From RPQJ01 sp963754125 (GTDB lineage: Bacteria > Pseudomonadota > Gammaproteobacteria > Steroidobacterales > Steroidobacteraceae): a stretch of DNA of 64,000 bases. A program made the translations under genes and the position numbers. Of the stretch, positions 53,376 to 64,000 are shown in pieces; positions within the stretch are counted from its first letter, which is position 1, and each line of letters starts with the position of its first letter. The notes beneath the pieces are model-generated. The model searched no databases. It worked only from the letters and a program-made list of their open reading frames with translations, and was not told the origin of the DNA. The stretch lies in contig CAVWEX010000014.1 of NCBI GenBank assembly GCA_963754125.1, forward strand, positions 496,001-560,000, written 5' to 3'.

Positions 53376-54542
53376 TCAGGCCGTCGCTGCGAAAAGTTCG
53401 CGGCCGATGAGCATGCGACGGATCTCGCTGGTGCCGGCACCGATCTCGTAGAGCTTGGCGTCGCGCAGGATGCGTCCCGCCGGGAAGTCGTTGATGTAGC
53501 CGTTACCGCCGAGCGCCTGGATGGCCTCGAGCGCGAGCCGCGTCGCTGCCTCGGAGGCGTAGAGGATGCAGCCTGCCGCGTCGATGCGCGTCGTTTGTCC
53601 GCGGTCGCAGGCCTGGGCCACGGCGTACACGTAGGCGCGGCACGCGCTCGTCGTGGCGTACATGTCGGCGACCTTGCCCTGCATGAGCTGGAAGGTGCCG
53701 ATGGCCTGCCCGAACTGCTTGCGCTCGTGCACGTAGGGCAGCACGAGGTCGAGGCTCGCCCGCATCAGGCCGAGCGGTCCGCCCGCGAGCACCACGCGCT
53801 CGTAGTCGAGGCCGCTCATCAGCACCTTGCCGCCGCCGCCCACCGGTCCGAGCACGTTTTCGGCCGGCACTTCGCAGTCGACGAACACGAGCTCGCAGGT
53901 GTCCGAGCCGCGCATACCGAGCTTGTCGAGCTTCTGCGCGGTCGAGAATCCCTTGAAGCCCTTCTCGATCAGGAAGGCCGTGACGCCGGGCGTGCCGGCC
54001 GACGCGTCCACCTTGGCATAGACCACGAGCACGTCCGCCGTCGGGCCGTTGGTGATCCACATCTTGTTGCCGTTCAGCACGTATCGGTCGCCGCGGCGCG
54101 TGGCGAGTGTGCGCATGCCCATCACGTCCGAGCCCGCGCCCGTCTCGCTCATCGCGAGCGCGCCGAGGTGCTCGCCGCTGACGAGCTTCGGCAGGTAGTG
54201 GCCCTTCTGATCGTCGGTACCCCAACGCCGGATCTGGTTGACGCACAGGTTCGAGTGCGCGCCGTACGAGAGGGCGACCGATCCCGATACGCGACTCAAT
54301 TCCTCCATCGCGATGACGTGCGCGAGGTACCCGAGCCCCGAGCCGCCCCACTCCGGTTCGACCGTGATGCCAAGCAGGCCGAGCTCGCCGAGCCGCGGCC
54401 AGAGATCCCGCGGGAAGAGATTGCTGCGGTCGATCTCGTCGGCGCGGGGCGCAAGCTCGGACTGTGCGAACGAACGCAGGGTCTGGCGGAGCATCTCGAT
54501 GTCGTCGCCGAGGCCGAATTCGAAGTCGAGCACGATCGTCAC
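53376..54542 (-). CDS. Isovaleryl-CoA dehydrogenase
   Basis: 388 residues, GTG start. Acyl-CoA dehydrogenase with ALAMSETGAGSDV, WITNGPTADVLVVYAK, and the isovaleryl-specific position of the catalytic base in GLDYERVVLAGGPLGLM (Glu in the G helix). C-terminal YINDFPAGRILRDAKLYEI and GTSEIRRMLIGREL. Oxidises isovaleryl-CoA to 3-methylcrotonyl-CoA. First gene of the operon, divergent from gntR. Confidence 0.95.
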   Translation of the reverse strand: MTIVLDFEFGLGDDIEMLRQTLRSFAQSELAPRADEIDRSNLFPRDLWPRLGELGLLGITVEPEWGGSGLGYLAHVIAMEELSRVSGSVALSYGAHSNLCVNQIRRWGTDDQKGHYLPKLVSGEHLGALAMSETGAGSDVMGMRTLATRRGDRYVLNGNKMWITNGPTADVLVVYAKVDASAGTPGVTAFLIEKGFKGFSTAQKLDKLGMRGSDTCELVFVDCEVPAENVLGPVGGGGKVLMSGLDYERVVLAGGPLGLMRASLDLVLPYVHERKQFGQAIGTFQLMQGKVADMYATTSACRAYVYAVAQACDRGQTTRIDAAGCILYASEAATRLALEAIQALGGNGYINDFPAGRILRDAKLYEIGAGTSEIRRMLIGRELFAATA

Positions 54543-54576
54543 CCCCGTGGCTTGCCTGAGCGATGCGAGGGCGTAT

Positions 54577-54589
54577 ATTGTCCGACAAT
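54577..54589. promoter_or_regulatory. GntR/FadR-type operator
   Basis: ATTGTCCGACAAT, containing TTGTCCGACAA, an exact match to the FadR-subfamily core TTGTnnnACAA. It sits 35 bases before the isovaleryl-CoA dehydrogenase start and 16 bases before the gntR start, so one site can control both directions. Confidence 0.75.
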
Positions 54590-54604
54590 CGGAGGATCCG
54601 TCAA

Positions 54605-55360
54605 ATGCCGATGCCGCCACGATCCCGCCCTGCCAAGCCGGTCCAGTTCGACGCGCTGGTGCCGCAGCCTGCCTATGGGCGGGTAGCGACCGCCATCGAG
54701 CAGAAGATCCTCGAGCGCAGCCTGCGCCCGGGCGACCTGCTTCCCACCGAGACCGACCTGGCGCGCCAGTTCGGCGTCAATCGCTCGACCGTGCGCGAAG
54801 CGCTGCGACGGCTGGAGAGCAACGGCCTCGTCGGCCGTGACAGCGGCGCGAAGCGGCTGCGGGTGACGCGGCCGGGACACGCGGACACCGCCTCGCGCGT
54901 GAGCCGCGCGTTGACGCTCGACGAGGTCACGTTCATCGAATTGTGGGAGGCGATGCTCGCCGTGGCGCCGCGCACCGCCGCGCTCGCGGCCGCGCACGTC
55001 GGCACCGAGGCACTCGACGCGCTCGAAGCGGACATCGCCGCAGTCGAGGCGGCCCGTGGCTCGGAAGCCGCCGTCGCCGGCGTCGTGAGCTTCTTCGGCA
55101 CGCTTGCAGTGGCGAGCGGCAACCGGGTCCTGATGCTCGCGATGCAGCCCGTGACGCGCCTGCTGGCACCGTCCCTCAGGCGCATGATCGATCGCGTCCC
55201 GCAGGGACGCTCGCGCATCGTGGTCGCACAGCGCTGCATCGTCGAGGCGCTGCGCAAGGGCGACACCGCCGAGGCGGAAACGTGGATGACCCGCCACGTG
55301 CAGGACTTCCGACGCGGCTACGAGATCGCCGGCATTGCACTGGATTCGCGGGTCGCCTGA
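54605..55360 (+). CDS. GntR-family (FadR-type) regulator
   Basis: 251 residues. N-terminal winged helix (LERSLRPGDLLPTETDLARQ, FGVNRSTVREALRRLESNGL) and a helical FCD ligand domain (ELWEAMLAVAPRTAALAAAH). GGAGGATCC lies before the ATG. Probably represses the divergent leucine-degradation operon until an acyl-CoA or acid ligand binds (inference from position and operator). Confidence 0.92.
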   Translation: MPMPPRSRPAKPVQFDALVPQPAYGRVATAIEQKILERSLRPGDLLPTETDLARQFGVNRSTVREALRRLESNGLVGRDSGAKRLRVTRPGHADTASRVSRALTLDEVTFIELWEAMLAVAPRTAALAAAHVGTEALDALEADIAAVEAARGSEAAVAGVVSFFGTLAVASGNRVLMLAMQPVTRLLAPSLRRMIDRVPQGRSRIVVAQRCIVEALRKGDTAEAETWMTRHVQDFRRGYEIAGIALDSRVA

Positions 55361-55372
55361 GCCTTCTTCGAC

Positions 55373-55459
55373 TGGTGCCCCGGACAGGAATCGAACCTGT
55401 ATGGCCTTTCGGCCGACGGATTTTAAGTCCGTTGCGTCTACCAGTTCCGCCACCGGGGC
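55373..55459 (-). tRNA. tRNA-Leu (UAA)
   Basis: 87 bases including encoded CCA. Long variable arm (CGGCCGAAAGGCC), acceptor stem GCCCCGG/CCGGGGC, anticodon loop CTTAAAA with anticodon TAA, T-arm GGTTCGATTCC. Third of the Gly-Cys-Leu cluster downstream of pgsA, the same order as glyW-cysT-leuZ in E. coli. Confidence 0.97.
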
Positions 55460-55657
55460 CGATGCCTGCGGCCATCGCGCCGCGACAGTCTAAGCCATCA
55501 ATGTCGAAGCAGCCGGTGGGCGGTGTCGGACGCGTGCACTACATGCGTTGCACGGAAAGCGCGCGAATCCGGTGAGTGTTTATGTGAAAACCAGCACGCG
55601 CCGGCGTAGCTGACGGTTAGCCTCGATCCCGACAAGAAAAACAAAGGGGATCCGGTC

Positions 55658-55834
55658 ATGGGAGACGCCCGACTCACCACGCCGCGGCACCTGCCGTTTC
55701 GTGAACTGGCACTCGCTCGAGTCCATCGGCTCGTGACGGGCTCGCTGACGCTGTACCTGGCGGCGACGCTCGCCCAGCGCACGTGGGAGTTGCTCAACTC
55801 TGACGTGGGCGTGCTGCTGCGTCGCCTGCATTGA
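55658..55834 (+). CDS. Possible small protein of 58 residues
   Basis: Open frame between tRNA-Leu and tRNA-Cys, with AAAGGGGA seven bases before the ATG. Basic with an amphipathic or hydrophobic centre (GSLTLYLAATLAQRTW). Transcribed against the tRNAs. No family recognised. The good ribosome site and the otherwise empty 400-base gap argue for it; its size argues for caution. Confidence 0.4.
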   Translation: MGDARLTTPRHLPFRELALARVHRLVTGSLTLYLAATLAQRTWELLNSDVGVLLRRLH

Positions 55835-55872
55835 ACGACGGCGGCGCGGGCCTGTGGCGGGTGGTGCGAATG

Positions 55873-55946
55873 TGGAGGCTAGGGTCGGAATCGAACCGGC
55901 GTACACGGCTTTGCAGGCCGCTGCATGACCACTCTGCCACCTAGCC
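55873..55946 (-). tRNA. tRNA-Cys (GCA)
   Basis: 74 bases with encoded CCA. Acceptor stem GGCTAGG/CCTAGCC, anticodon loop CTGCAAA, T-arm GGTTCGATTCC. Middle tRNA of the cluster. Confidence 0.97.
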
Positions 55947-55956
55947 ACGAAAACGC

Positions 55957-55982
55957 GTAACCCCGGGTTGGCCCGGGGTTAC
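55957..55982 (-). terminator. Hairpin between tRNA-Gly and tRNA-Cys
   Basis: Perfect 11-base stem GTAACCCCGGG/CCCGGGGTTAC with a 4-base loop, followed on the minus strand by GCGTTTTC. Either a partial terminator or an RNA-processing hairpin between the two tRNAs. Confidence 0.6.
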
Positions 55983-55992
55983 GGCGAGAGAC

Positions 55993-56068
<76 letters not shown>

Positions 56069-56130
56069 CCGGGCACCCCGGGCCACTCGGGCTCGGGGAA
56101 CGCGAATTCTCAGAGGGCCGCCCGTTTCTG

Positions 56131-56700
56131 TCAAGGGAGGCGGTCGCGCCGGAGCTCGGGCCACGCCGCCTGCAGGTAGCTCACCATGGACCACAGCGTC
56201 AGTGCGCCGGCGATCACGGTCAGCACCACGCCCATCTCGTAGACCGGCAGGCCGAGCAGGTCGCTGCGGAACATCATCATGCTCAGTCCGGTCATCTGGA
56301 CGATGGTCTTGAACTTGCCGAGGCCCGACACGGCCACCTTGGCGCGGGCACCGAGGTGCGCCATCCACTCGCGCAGCGCGGACACCGTGATCTCCCGCCC
56401 GATGATCACCACGGCCGTGATGACGATCAGCGGGCGCGTGTCGTGCCCGACCAGCAGCACCAGCGCCGTGGCGACCATGAGCTTGTCGGCCACGGGGTCG
56501 AGGAACTCGCCCAGGGGGGTGGTCAGGCCGAGCCGCCGCGCCAGGTAGCCGTCCAGCGAGTCGGTGATGGCTGCCGCGATGAACACGATCGCGGCCAGCG
56601 GATTCGACCACGGGTGGCCCCAGTAGAAGAGCGCGACCACCAGCGGCACCGCCACGATCCGCGCGACGGTCAGGATGTTCGGGAGGTTGGCGAGGTTCAC
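56131..56700 (-). CDS. pgsA: Phosphatidylglycerophosphate synthase PgsA
   Basis: 189 residues, several membrane helices. CDP-alcohol transferase motif in ITDSLDGYLARRLGLTTPLG with EFLDPVADKLM, N-terminus NLANLPNILTVARIVAVPLV. Makes phosphatidylglycerol phosphate from CDP-diacylglycerol and glycerol-3-phosphate. Six bases after uvrC, a conserved gammaproteobacterial order. Confidence 0.96.
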   Translation of the reverse strand: MNLANLPNILTVARIVAVPLVVALFYWGHPWSNPLAAIVFIAAAITDSLDGYLARRLGLTTPLGEFLDPVADKLMVATALVLLVGHDTRPLIVITAVVIIGREITVSALREWMAHLGARAKVAVSGLGKFKTIVQMTGLSMMMFRSDLLGLPVYEMGVVLTVIAGALTLWSMVSYLQAAWPELRRDRLP

Positions 56701-56706
56701 GATCCG

Positions 56707-58531
56707 TCAGGGTCCCGGGTTCATCTTCTCGTAGATCAGTTCGGCCAGCGGGCGCCCGATGCCGCGCACCTTGCTCAGGTCTTCCACCGACGCCTGCCGC
56801 ACGCCCTGCAGGCCGCCGAAGGACTTGAGGATCTCGCGGCGCCTGGCAGGACCGAGTCCCGGGATCTCCTCGAGCAGCGACTCGAGTCGGCTGCGCGCCC
56901 TCGCCTTGCGGTGACCCGTGATCGCGAAGCGGTGCGCCTCGTCGCGCACGCGCTGGATCAATCGCAGGGCCGGTGAGTCGGGCCCGAGTATAAGGGGGGG
57001 CTCCTGGCCGGCCAAGAACAGTCGCTCCTGCCCCGCGCGGCGGTCGACGCCCTTCGCGACGCCGACCGTGGTGAGGCCGGTGATGCCGAGCTCCGCCAGT
57101 GCATCGTGCGCGGCCTGCAGCTGCCCTGCCCCGCCGTCGATGAGGAGCAGGTCCGGCATCTCGCCCTCGCCACGCTGGACACGCGCAAAGTGCCGGCCGA
57201 CCGCCTGGCGCATGCCGGCGAAGTCGTCGCCCGGCGTGATGCCCTTCAGGTTGAACCGCCGGTAGTCGCTCTTCAGCGGGCCTTCGCTGCCGAACACGAC
57301 GCAGGACGCAATCGCAGACTCGCCCATGGTATGGCTCACGTCGAAGCACTCGATGCGTTGCGGCATGCGTTCGAGATCCAGCGCCCGCTGCAGCGCCTCG
57401 AGCTGATCGCGAACGCTCGCGCGGCTCGAAGCCTTCATCCTGAGACCGAGCTCGGCGTTGGTGCGGGCCATCGCGAGCCAGCGTGCTCGTGTCCCGCGCA
57501 CGCCGCTGCGCAGCGGCACGGCGCGTCCTGCGCGCTGCCGCAGTGCGGCCTCGAGCACGTCGCCGTCCTCGACCCGGCGCGTCCACGACGATCTCGTCCG
57601 GCGATTCGCGGGCGAGGTAGTACTGGGCCAGGAATCCGGCCAGCGTCTCGTGCTCGCCGCCGAGTCCGCCCCGCAGGAAGAAGTTCGTGCTGCCGAGGTT
57701 GCGCCCGCCGCGCACGAACACCACCGACACGCAGAACTCCGGGCCGTCGCCGGCGATGGCGACGGCATCGATGTCGGCGCCGCGGATGCGGGTCACCGAC
57801 TGGCTCGCCTGGATCTGCTTCAGCATCGCGATCTGGTCGCGGAAACGCGCTGCAGCCTCGTATTCGAGGCGCTGCGCCGCGCCCTCCATGCGCTGTCCGA
57901 GCTCGGTGATCAGCTCGGTATTGCGTCCCTGCAGGACCTGCACGGCATCCGCAATGTCCCTCGCATAGGCTTCGCTCGTGACGAGACCCACGCAGGGCGC
58001 CGAGCAGCGGCCGATCTGGTGCTGCAGGCACGGGCGCGACCGGTTGGCGAAGAACGTGTCCTCGCAGGGCCGCAGGCGGAAGAGCTTCTGCAGCAACTGC
58101 AGGGTCTCACGCGCGGCGACCGAGTTCGGATACGGCCCGAAGAACCGTCCGGGCACCTTTCCCGCGCCCCGGTAGTACGCGAGCCGTGGGTACGCGTGCG
58201 CCGTGAGGTGGATATAGGGAAAGCTCTTGTCGTCTTTCAGCAGCACGTTGTAGCGCGGCCGGTGCTGCTTGATCAGGTTGAACTCGAGCAGCAGCGCCTC
58301 CGTCTCCGAGGCCGTGACCGTCACCTCGACGCGCGCCACCTGCGCGACCATCGCCTGCGTCTTGTCGGCGTGCGCCCGCCCGTGGAAGTAACTCGCGACG
58401 CGGTTCCTGAGGTTCCGCGCCTTGCCGACATAGAGGATCGTGTCGTCCGCGGCAAGCATGCGGTAGACGCCCGGCCGGGCCGGCAGCGCCGCGAGGAAGG
58501 AGGCCAGGTCGAAGGGCGTGGCGACAGTCAC
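56707..58531 (-). CDS. uvrC: Excinuclease subunit UvrC (frameshifted)
   Basis: Nucleotide-excision repair nuclease, GTG start. GIY-YIG domain (RPGVYRMLAADDTILYVGKA), UvrB-binding motif, then a frame change near 57578 and the RNase H-like domain (IECFDVSHTMGESAIASCVV, LLIDGGAGQLQAAHDAL) and the C-terminal helix-hairpin-helix (EIPGLGPARRREILKSFGG). Length 1825 bases (3n+1), about 608 residues repaired. A one-base insertion is likely since loss of UvrC would be costly. Confidence 0.93.
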
Positions 58532-58540
58532 GCCCCAAGT

Positions 58541-59173
58541 CTACTGGCGTGCCAGCTCGCTCGCCCGTCCCACGACCGCGCGGAACATCGCTCCGGTCAG
58601 GCGACGCGTATTCGTGTTGTAGCGGCTGCAGTGGTAGGAATCGACGAGGGCCCGGTCGCCCGGCAAGACATGCTCGGCACCGTGGGCGAAGCGGAATGCA
58701 GCCTGCCGGAGGCCACGGGCCCGCAGGACCGCGCCGTGCGCAACTGCGCCGAGTGCGAGCACCACGGCGCCTGCGGTCAGTCCGTCGAGTTCCTCGCGCA
58801 GGAAGGCGTTGCAGGTGGCGACCTCGGCGGGTGTCGGCTTGTTGCCGGGCGGGACGCATTTGACGGCGTTGGTGATGCGGCAGCCCTCGAGATCGAGGCC
58901 GTCGTCGCGGGATGACGACACCGGCGCGCTCGCCCAGTCGAACGCGTGCAGCGTCTCGTAGAGCAGCACGCCCGCGTAGTCGCCGGTGAACGGCCGACCG
59001 GTGGCGTTCGCGCCGTGGAAGCCCGGCGCGAGGCCCACCACCAGCAGCCGCGGCCGCACGTCGCCGAACGGCGCCACCGGGGCGCAGTGGTAGCCCGGAT
59101 ATCGCGCCCTGCCCTCGTCGAGGAATGCCGCGAGGCGCGGGCACCGCCGGCAGGCCGGGTCGAACTCAGTCAT
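58541..59173 (-). CDS. Uracil-DNA glycosylase, family 5 type
   Basis: 210 residues. Motif 1 GLAPGFHGANATGRPFTGDY and motif 2 SYHCSRYNTNTRRLT match the UdgB (family 5) group. Cysteines near the N-terminus (DPACRRCPRL) and in NAVKCVPPGN with ATCNAF fit the iron-sulfur cluster. Removes uracil and hypoxanthine from DNA. Ten bases upstream of uvrC, so repair genes may be co-transcribed. Confidence 0.85.
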   Translation of the reverse strand: MTEFDPACRRCPRLAAFLDEGRARYPGYHCAPVAPFGDVRPRLLVVGLAPGFHGANATGRPFTGDYAGVLLYETLHAFDWASAPVSSSRDDGLDLEGCRITNAVKCVPPGNKPTPAEVATCNAFLREELDGLTAGAVVLALGAVAHGAVLRARGLRQAAFRFAHGAEHVLPGDRALVDSYHCSRYNTNTRRLTGAMFRAVVGRASELARQ

Positions 59174-59254
59174 CCATGTGGCGGATGACCGCGTCGCCGA
59201 ACCCGCGGGGTACCGATCCGGGCCGTCGCGGTACGATCGGGGCGTGTCCCACGC

Positions 59255-60565
<1,311 letters not shown>

Positions 60566-60593
60566 TTCGGTTTCCTCGTGTGAGCGAATTCTG

Positions 60594-62201
60594 TCAGTCG
60601 ATGGCCCGGTACGCGGGCAGCGTCAGGAAGGTCTCGAAGGTTTCGGCGGTCGTGATCTCGTCGATGATCCGGGCCGCCCGCTCGAAGTTGCCGGCCGCGA
60701 ACGCGGCCTCGCCGAGCTGCGTCCGCAGCCGGGCGAGTTCCTCGCCGGTAATCTGCCGGAACAATTCGACGGTGACCTTGCGACCATCGTCGAGGACTCC
60801 CTTCGGGTGACGGATCCACTGCCAGACCTGCGCGCGCGCGATCTCGGCGGTCGCCGCGTCCTCCATCAGGTTGTGGATCGGGACGCAGCCGTTGCCGCCG
60901 AGCCAGGCGGCCATGTACTGGATCGAGACGTCCACGTTGTTGCGCAGCCCGGCCTCGGTGATCGTGCCCTCCGGGATCGCCAGCAGGTCGGCCGCCTTCA
61001 CGTCCACGTCCTCGAGCCTGCGGTGCAGCTGGTTCGAGGTCGGCATCAGTCGATCGAAGATCTCCATGGCCACCGGCACCAGCCCCGGGTGGGCGACCCA
61101 GGTGCCGTCGTGCCCGTCGCCCGCCTCGCGTTCCTTGTCCGCACGTACCTTGGCGATGGCGGCGTCGTTGGCCGCCGGGTCGTTCTTGATCGGGATCTGC
61201 GCCGCCATGCCGCCCATCGCGAATGCGCCGCGGCGATGGGTGGTCTTGATGAGCAGCTTCGAGTACGAGCGCAGGAAGTGCGTCGTCATCGTCACCTGGC
61301 TGCGGTCCGGCAGCACGAAGTCGGGGTAGCGGCTGAACTTCTTGATGAAGCTGAAGATGTAGTCCCAGCGGCCGCAGTTGAGGCCGACGATGTAGTCGCG
61401 CAGCTCCCACAGGATCTCGTCCATCTCGAATGCCGCGAGGATCACCTCGATCAGCAGCGTCGCCTTGATGGTCTGCGGCGCGAGGCCGAGGCGCGCCTCG
61501 GCGTGGCGGAACACCTCGGCCCACAGGCGGGCCTCGAGGTGGCTCTCGGTCTTCGGCAGGTAGAAATAGGGGCCGGTGCCGCGGCGCTTCAGCTCCGCGT
61601 GGTTGTGGAACACGTAGAGCCCGAAATCCACGAACGCGCCCGACACCGGCTTGCCGTCCACGAGCACGTGCTTCTCGTAGAGGTGCCAGCCACGCGGCCG
61701 TACCTTCAACGTGGCGATCGACGGGTTGAGCTTGTACTGCTTGCCTTCCGGGCTCGTGAAGTCGATGCGCCGGGCCACCGCGTCGCGCAGGTTGATCTGT
61801 CCCTGCACGACGTTGTCCCAGGTCGGGGTCATGGAATCTTCGCAGTCCGCCATGAACACCTTGGCGCCCGAGTTGAGCGCGTTGATGATCATCTTGCGTT
61901 CCGTCGGGCCGGTGATCTCGACGCGGCGGTCCTGCAGGTCCGCGGGAATCGAGGTCACGTGCCATTCGCGCTCGCGGATCGCACGCGTCTCGGGCAGGAA
62001 GTCCGGCAGCTTGCCCGCGTCGATCTCCTTCTGGCGCTCGACGCGCCGCGCCAGCAGTTCCTCGACGCGGGGTCCGAACTTACGGGCCAGTTCGACGACG
62101 AACTCGAGCGCCTCGCGCGTCAGGATGGTTTCGAATCCCGGGCGCAGCGCGGCATTCACCGCGCATCCCGAGGGCAGGTCGAGATTCGTCTGTGTGCTCA
62201 A
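60594..62201 (-). CDS. aceB: Malate synthase A AceB
   Basis: 535 residues. Condenses glyoxylate and acetyl-CoA to malate. FMADCEDSMTPTWDN, RPRGWHLYEKHVLVDGKPVS, the catalytic-base region AHPGLVPVAMEIFD and the signature KTESHLEARLWAEVF. No ATG fits; TTG at 62201 follows GGGGAG by six bases and gives the normal N-terminus. Precedes aceA. Confidence 0.95.
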   Translation of the reverse strand: MSTQTNLDLPSGCAVNAALRPGFETILTREALEFVVELARKFGPRVEELLARRVERQKEIDAGKLPDFLPETRAIREREWHVTSIPADLQDRRVEITGPTERKMIINALNSGAKVFMADCEDSMTPTWDNVVQGQINLRDAVARRIDFTSPEGKQYKLNPSIATLKVRPRGWHLYEKHVLVDGKPVSGAFVDFGLYVFHNHAELKRRGTGPYFYLPKTESHLEARLWAEVFRHAEARLGLAPQTIKATLLIEVILAAFEMDEILWELRDYIVGLNCGRWDYIFSFIKKFSRYPDFVLPDRSQVTMTTHFLRSYSKLLIKTTHRRGAFAMGGMAAQIPIKNDPAANDAAIAKVRADKEREAGDGHDGTWVAHPGLVPVAMEIFDRLMPTSNQLHRRLEDVDVKAADLLAIPEGTITEAGLRNNVDVSIQYMAAWLGGNGCVPIHNLMEDAATAEIARAQVWQWIRHPKGVLDDGRKVTVELFRQITGEELARLRTQLGEAAFAAGNFERAARIIDEITTAETFETFLTLPAYRAID

Positions 62202-62252
62202 GGCAGACTCCCCGGGGCAGGCGGCCGCCGACCGACGGCGCGACGTGAAATG

Positions 62253-62263
62253 TTGCGGCGCAA
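62253..62263. promoter_or_regulatory. Small palindrome in the aceB/rluE divergent region
   Basis: TTGCG-G-CGCAA, a perfect 5-base inverted repeat midway in the 111-base divergent gap. Possible operator for the glyoxylate operon; short, so chance is not excluded. Confidence 0.35.
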
Positions 62264-62883
62264 TATTGAGGATAGACTTGGATTCCGGCCGCGGGCAAGA
62301 GCAGATTCCGCAATGCGCCTGATCCTGCTGAACAAGCCCTTCCACATGCTGCCGCAGTTTACGAGCAGCGACGACCGACGCTGCCTGCGCGACCTGCTGC
62401 CGATCCGCGGCGTGTATCCCGCCGGACGTCTCGACTACGACAGTGAAGGCCTGATGGTCCTCACCGACTTCGGCCCGTGGCAGGCACGCATCAGCCAGCC
62501 GGGCGCCCCGTTCCCGAAGCGCTATCTCGCCCAGGTGGAGGGCGAGGCCGGCGAAGACGCGCTGCAGTTGCTGCGGGCGGGCGTCGTGCTCGCCGACGGA
62601 CCGACCCGGCCCACCGGCGCACGCATCGTGGACGAGCCGGACTGGCTGTGGCCGCGCGACCCGCCGATCCGCCATCGCAAGTTCATCCCGACGACCTGGA
62701 TCGAGCTCACGCTCGCGGAGGGTCGGAACCGGCAGGTGCGACGCATGACCGCGGCGGTCGGGTTGCCCACGCTGCGGCTGGTTCGCGTGGCCGTGGGACC
62801 GTGGAGTGTCGAAGGCCTCGCCCCCGGCGCCTGGCGGCAGGTGCCGGCGCCGGAGGCGGAAGCCGTGCTGGCCGATGCGCGGC

Positions 62884-64000
<1,117 letters not shown>

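Overview
The window is a GC-rich bacterial chromosome segment with densely packed genes. The gene content (type II secretion pseudopilins next to a rhombosortase, a fabD-fabG-acpP-fabF-pabB-pabC-mltG-tmk-holB-pilZ run, uvrC-pgsA followed by tRNA-Gly/Cys/Leu, a complete ccmABCDEFGHI operon, class II DAHP synthase, YbiT) points to a gammaproteobacterium, most like the Xanthomonadales/Nevskiales/Steroidobacterales side of the class. This placement is an inference from gene order, not from a phylogeny. I see no phage, insertion sequence, plasmid or CRISPR array.

Layout: 0-1.25 kb is the 3' end of a UvrD/AddA-like helicase-nuclease. 1.25-6.9 kb is a minus-strand gspGHIJKLMN operon. 7.0-16.3 kb is a plus-strand run of rhombosortase, fatty-acid synthesis, aminodeoxychorismate/folate, MltG, Tmk, HolB and PilZ genes. 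16.3-24.5 kb is a mixed region: cNMP/rhodanese fusion, endonuclease-fold protein, TIR-like (ThsB-type) protein, orphan ATP-grasp enzyme, HemG with a b-type cytochrome, hydrolase, NDH-2-like enzyme and methyltransferase. 24.5-41.5 kb is mostly single genes: lipid-binding and YceI proteins, extradiol dioxygenase with a divergent LysR regulator, class I aldolase, TPM protein, YbiT, an RNA methyltransferase, AraC regulator, DUF2157-like membrane pair, FAD oxidase, GST, BON protein and a MaoC protein. 41.5-48.3 kb is the cytochrome c maturation operon. 48.4-55.4 kb is a leucine-degradation operon (isovaleryl-CoA dehydrogenase, MaoC, CitE, methylcrotonyl-CoA carboxylase) with a divergent GntR regulator and a well-formed operator. 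55.4-59.2 kb holds three tRNAs, pgsA, uvrC and a uracil-DNA glycosylase. 59.2-62.2 kb is the glyoxylate shunt (aceBA). The right end has an RluE-like pseudouridine synthase and a truncated class II DAHP synthase.

Two things run through the window. First, at least 12 otherwise normal genes carry about 15 frameshifts. Most leave a total length of 3n+1, which fits single-base insertion errors in the assembly better than biology. Those genes are annotated as one locus each with the shift position. Second, carbon flow links several blocks: leucine degradation yields acetyl-CoA and acetoacetate, and acetyl-CoA can enter the adjacent glyoxylate shunt.

The most interesting biology is (i) the ivd-maoC-citE-MCC gene set, which matches the (R)-HMG-CoA leucine/itaconate route known from Mycobacterium rather than the usual LiuC/LiuE route; (ii) an orphan Thoeris-ThsB-like TIR protein beside an endonuclease-fold gene; (iii) a HemG/b-cytochrome pair; (iv) a GspI with a long acidic tail next to a rhombosortase; and (v) several clean inverted repeats in divergent promoters.
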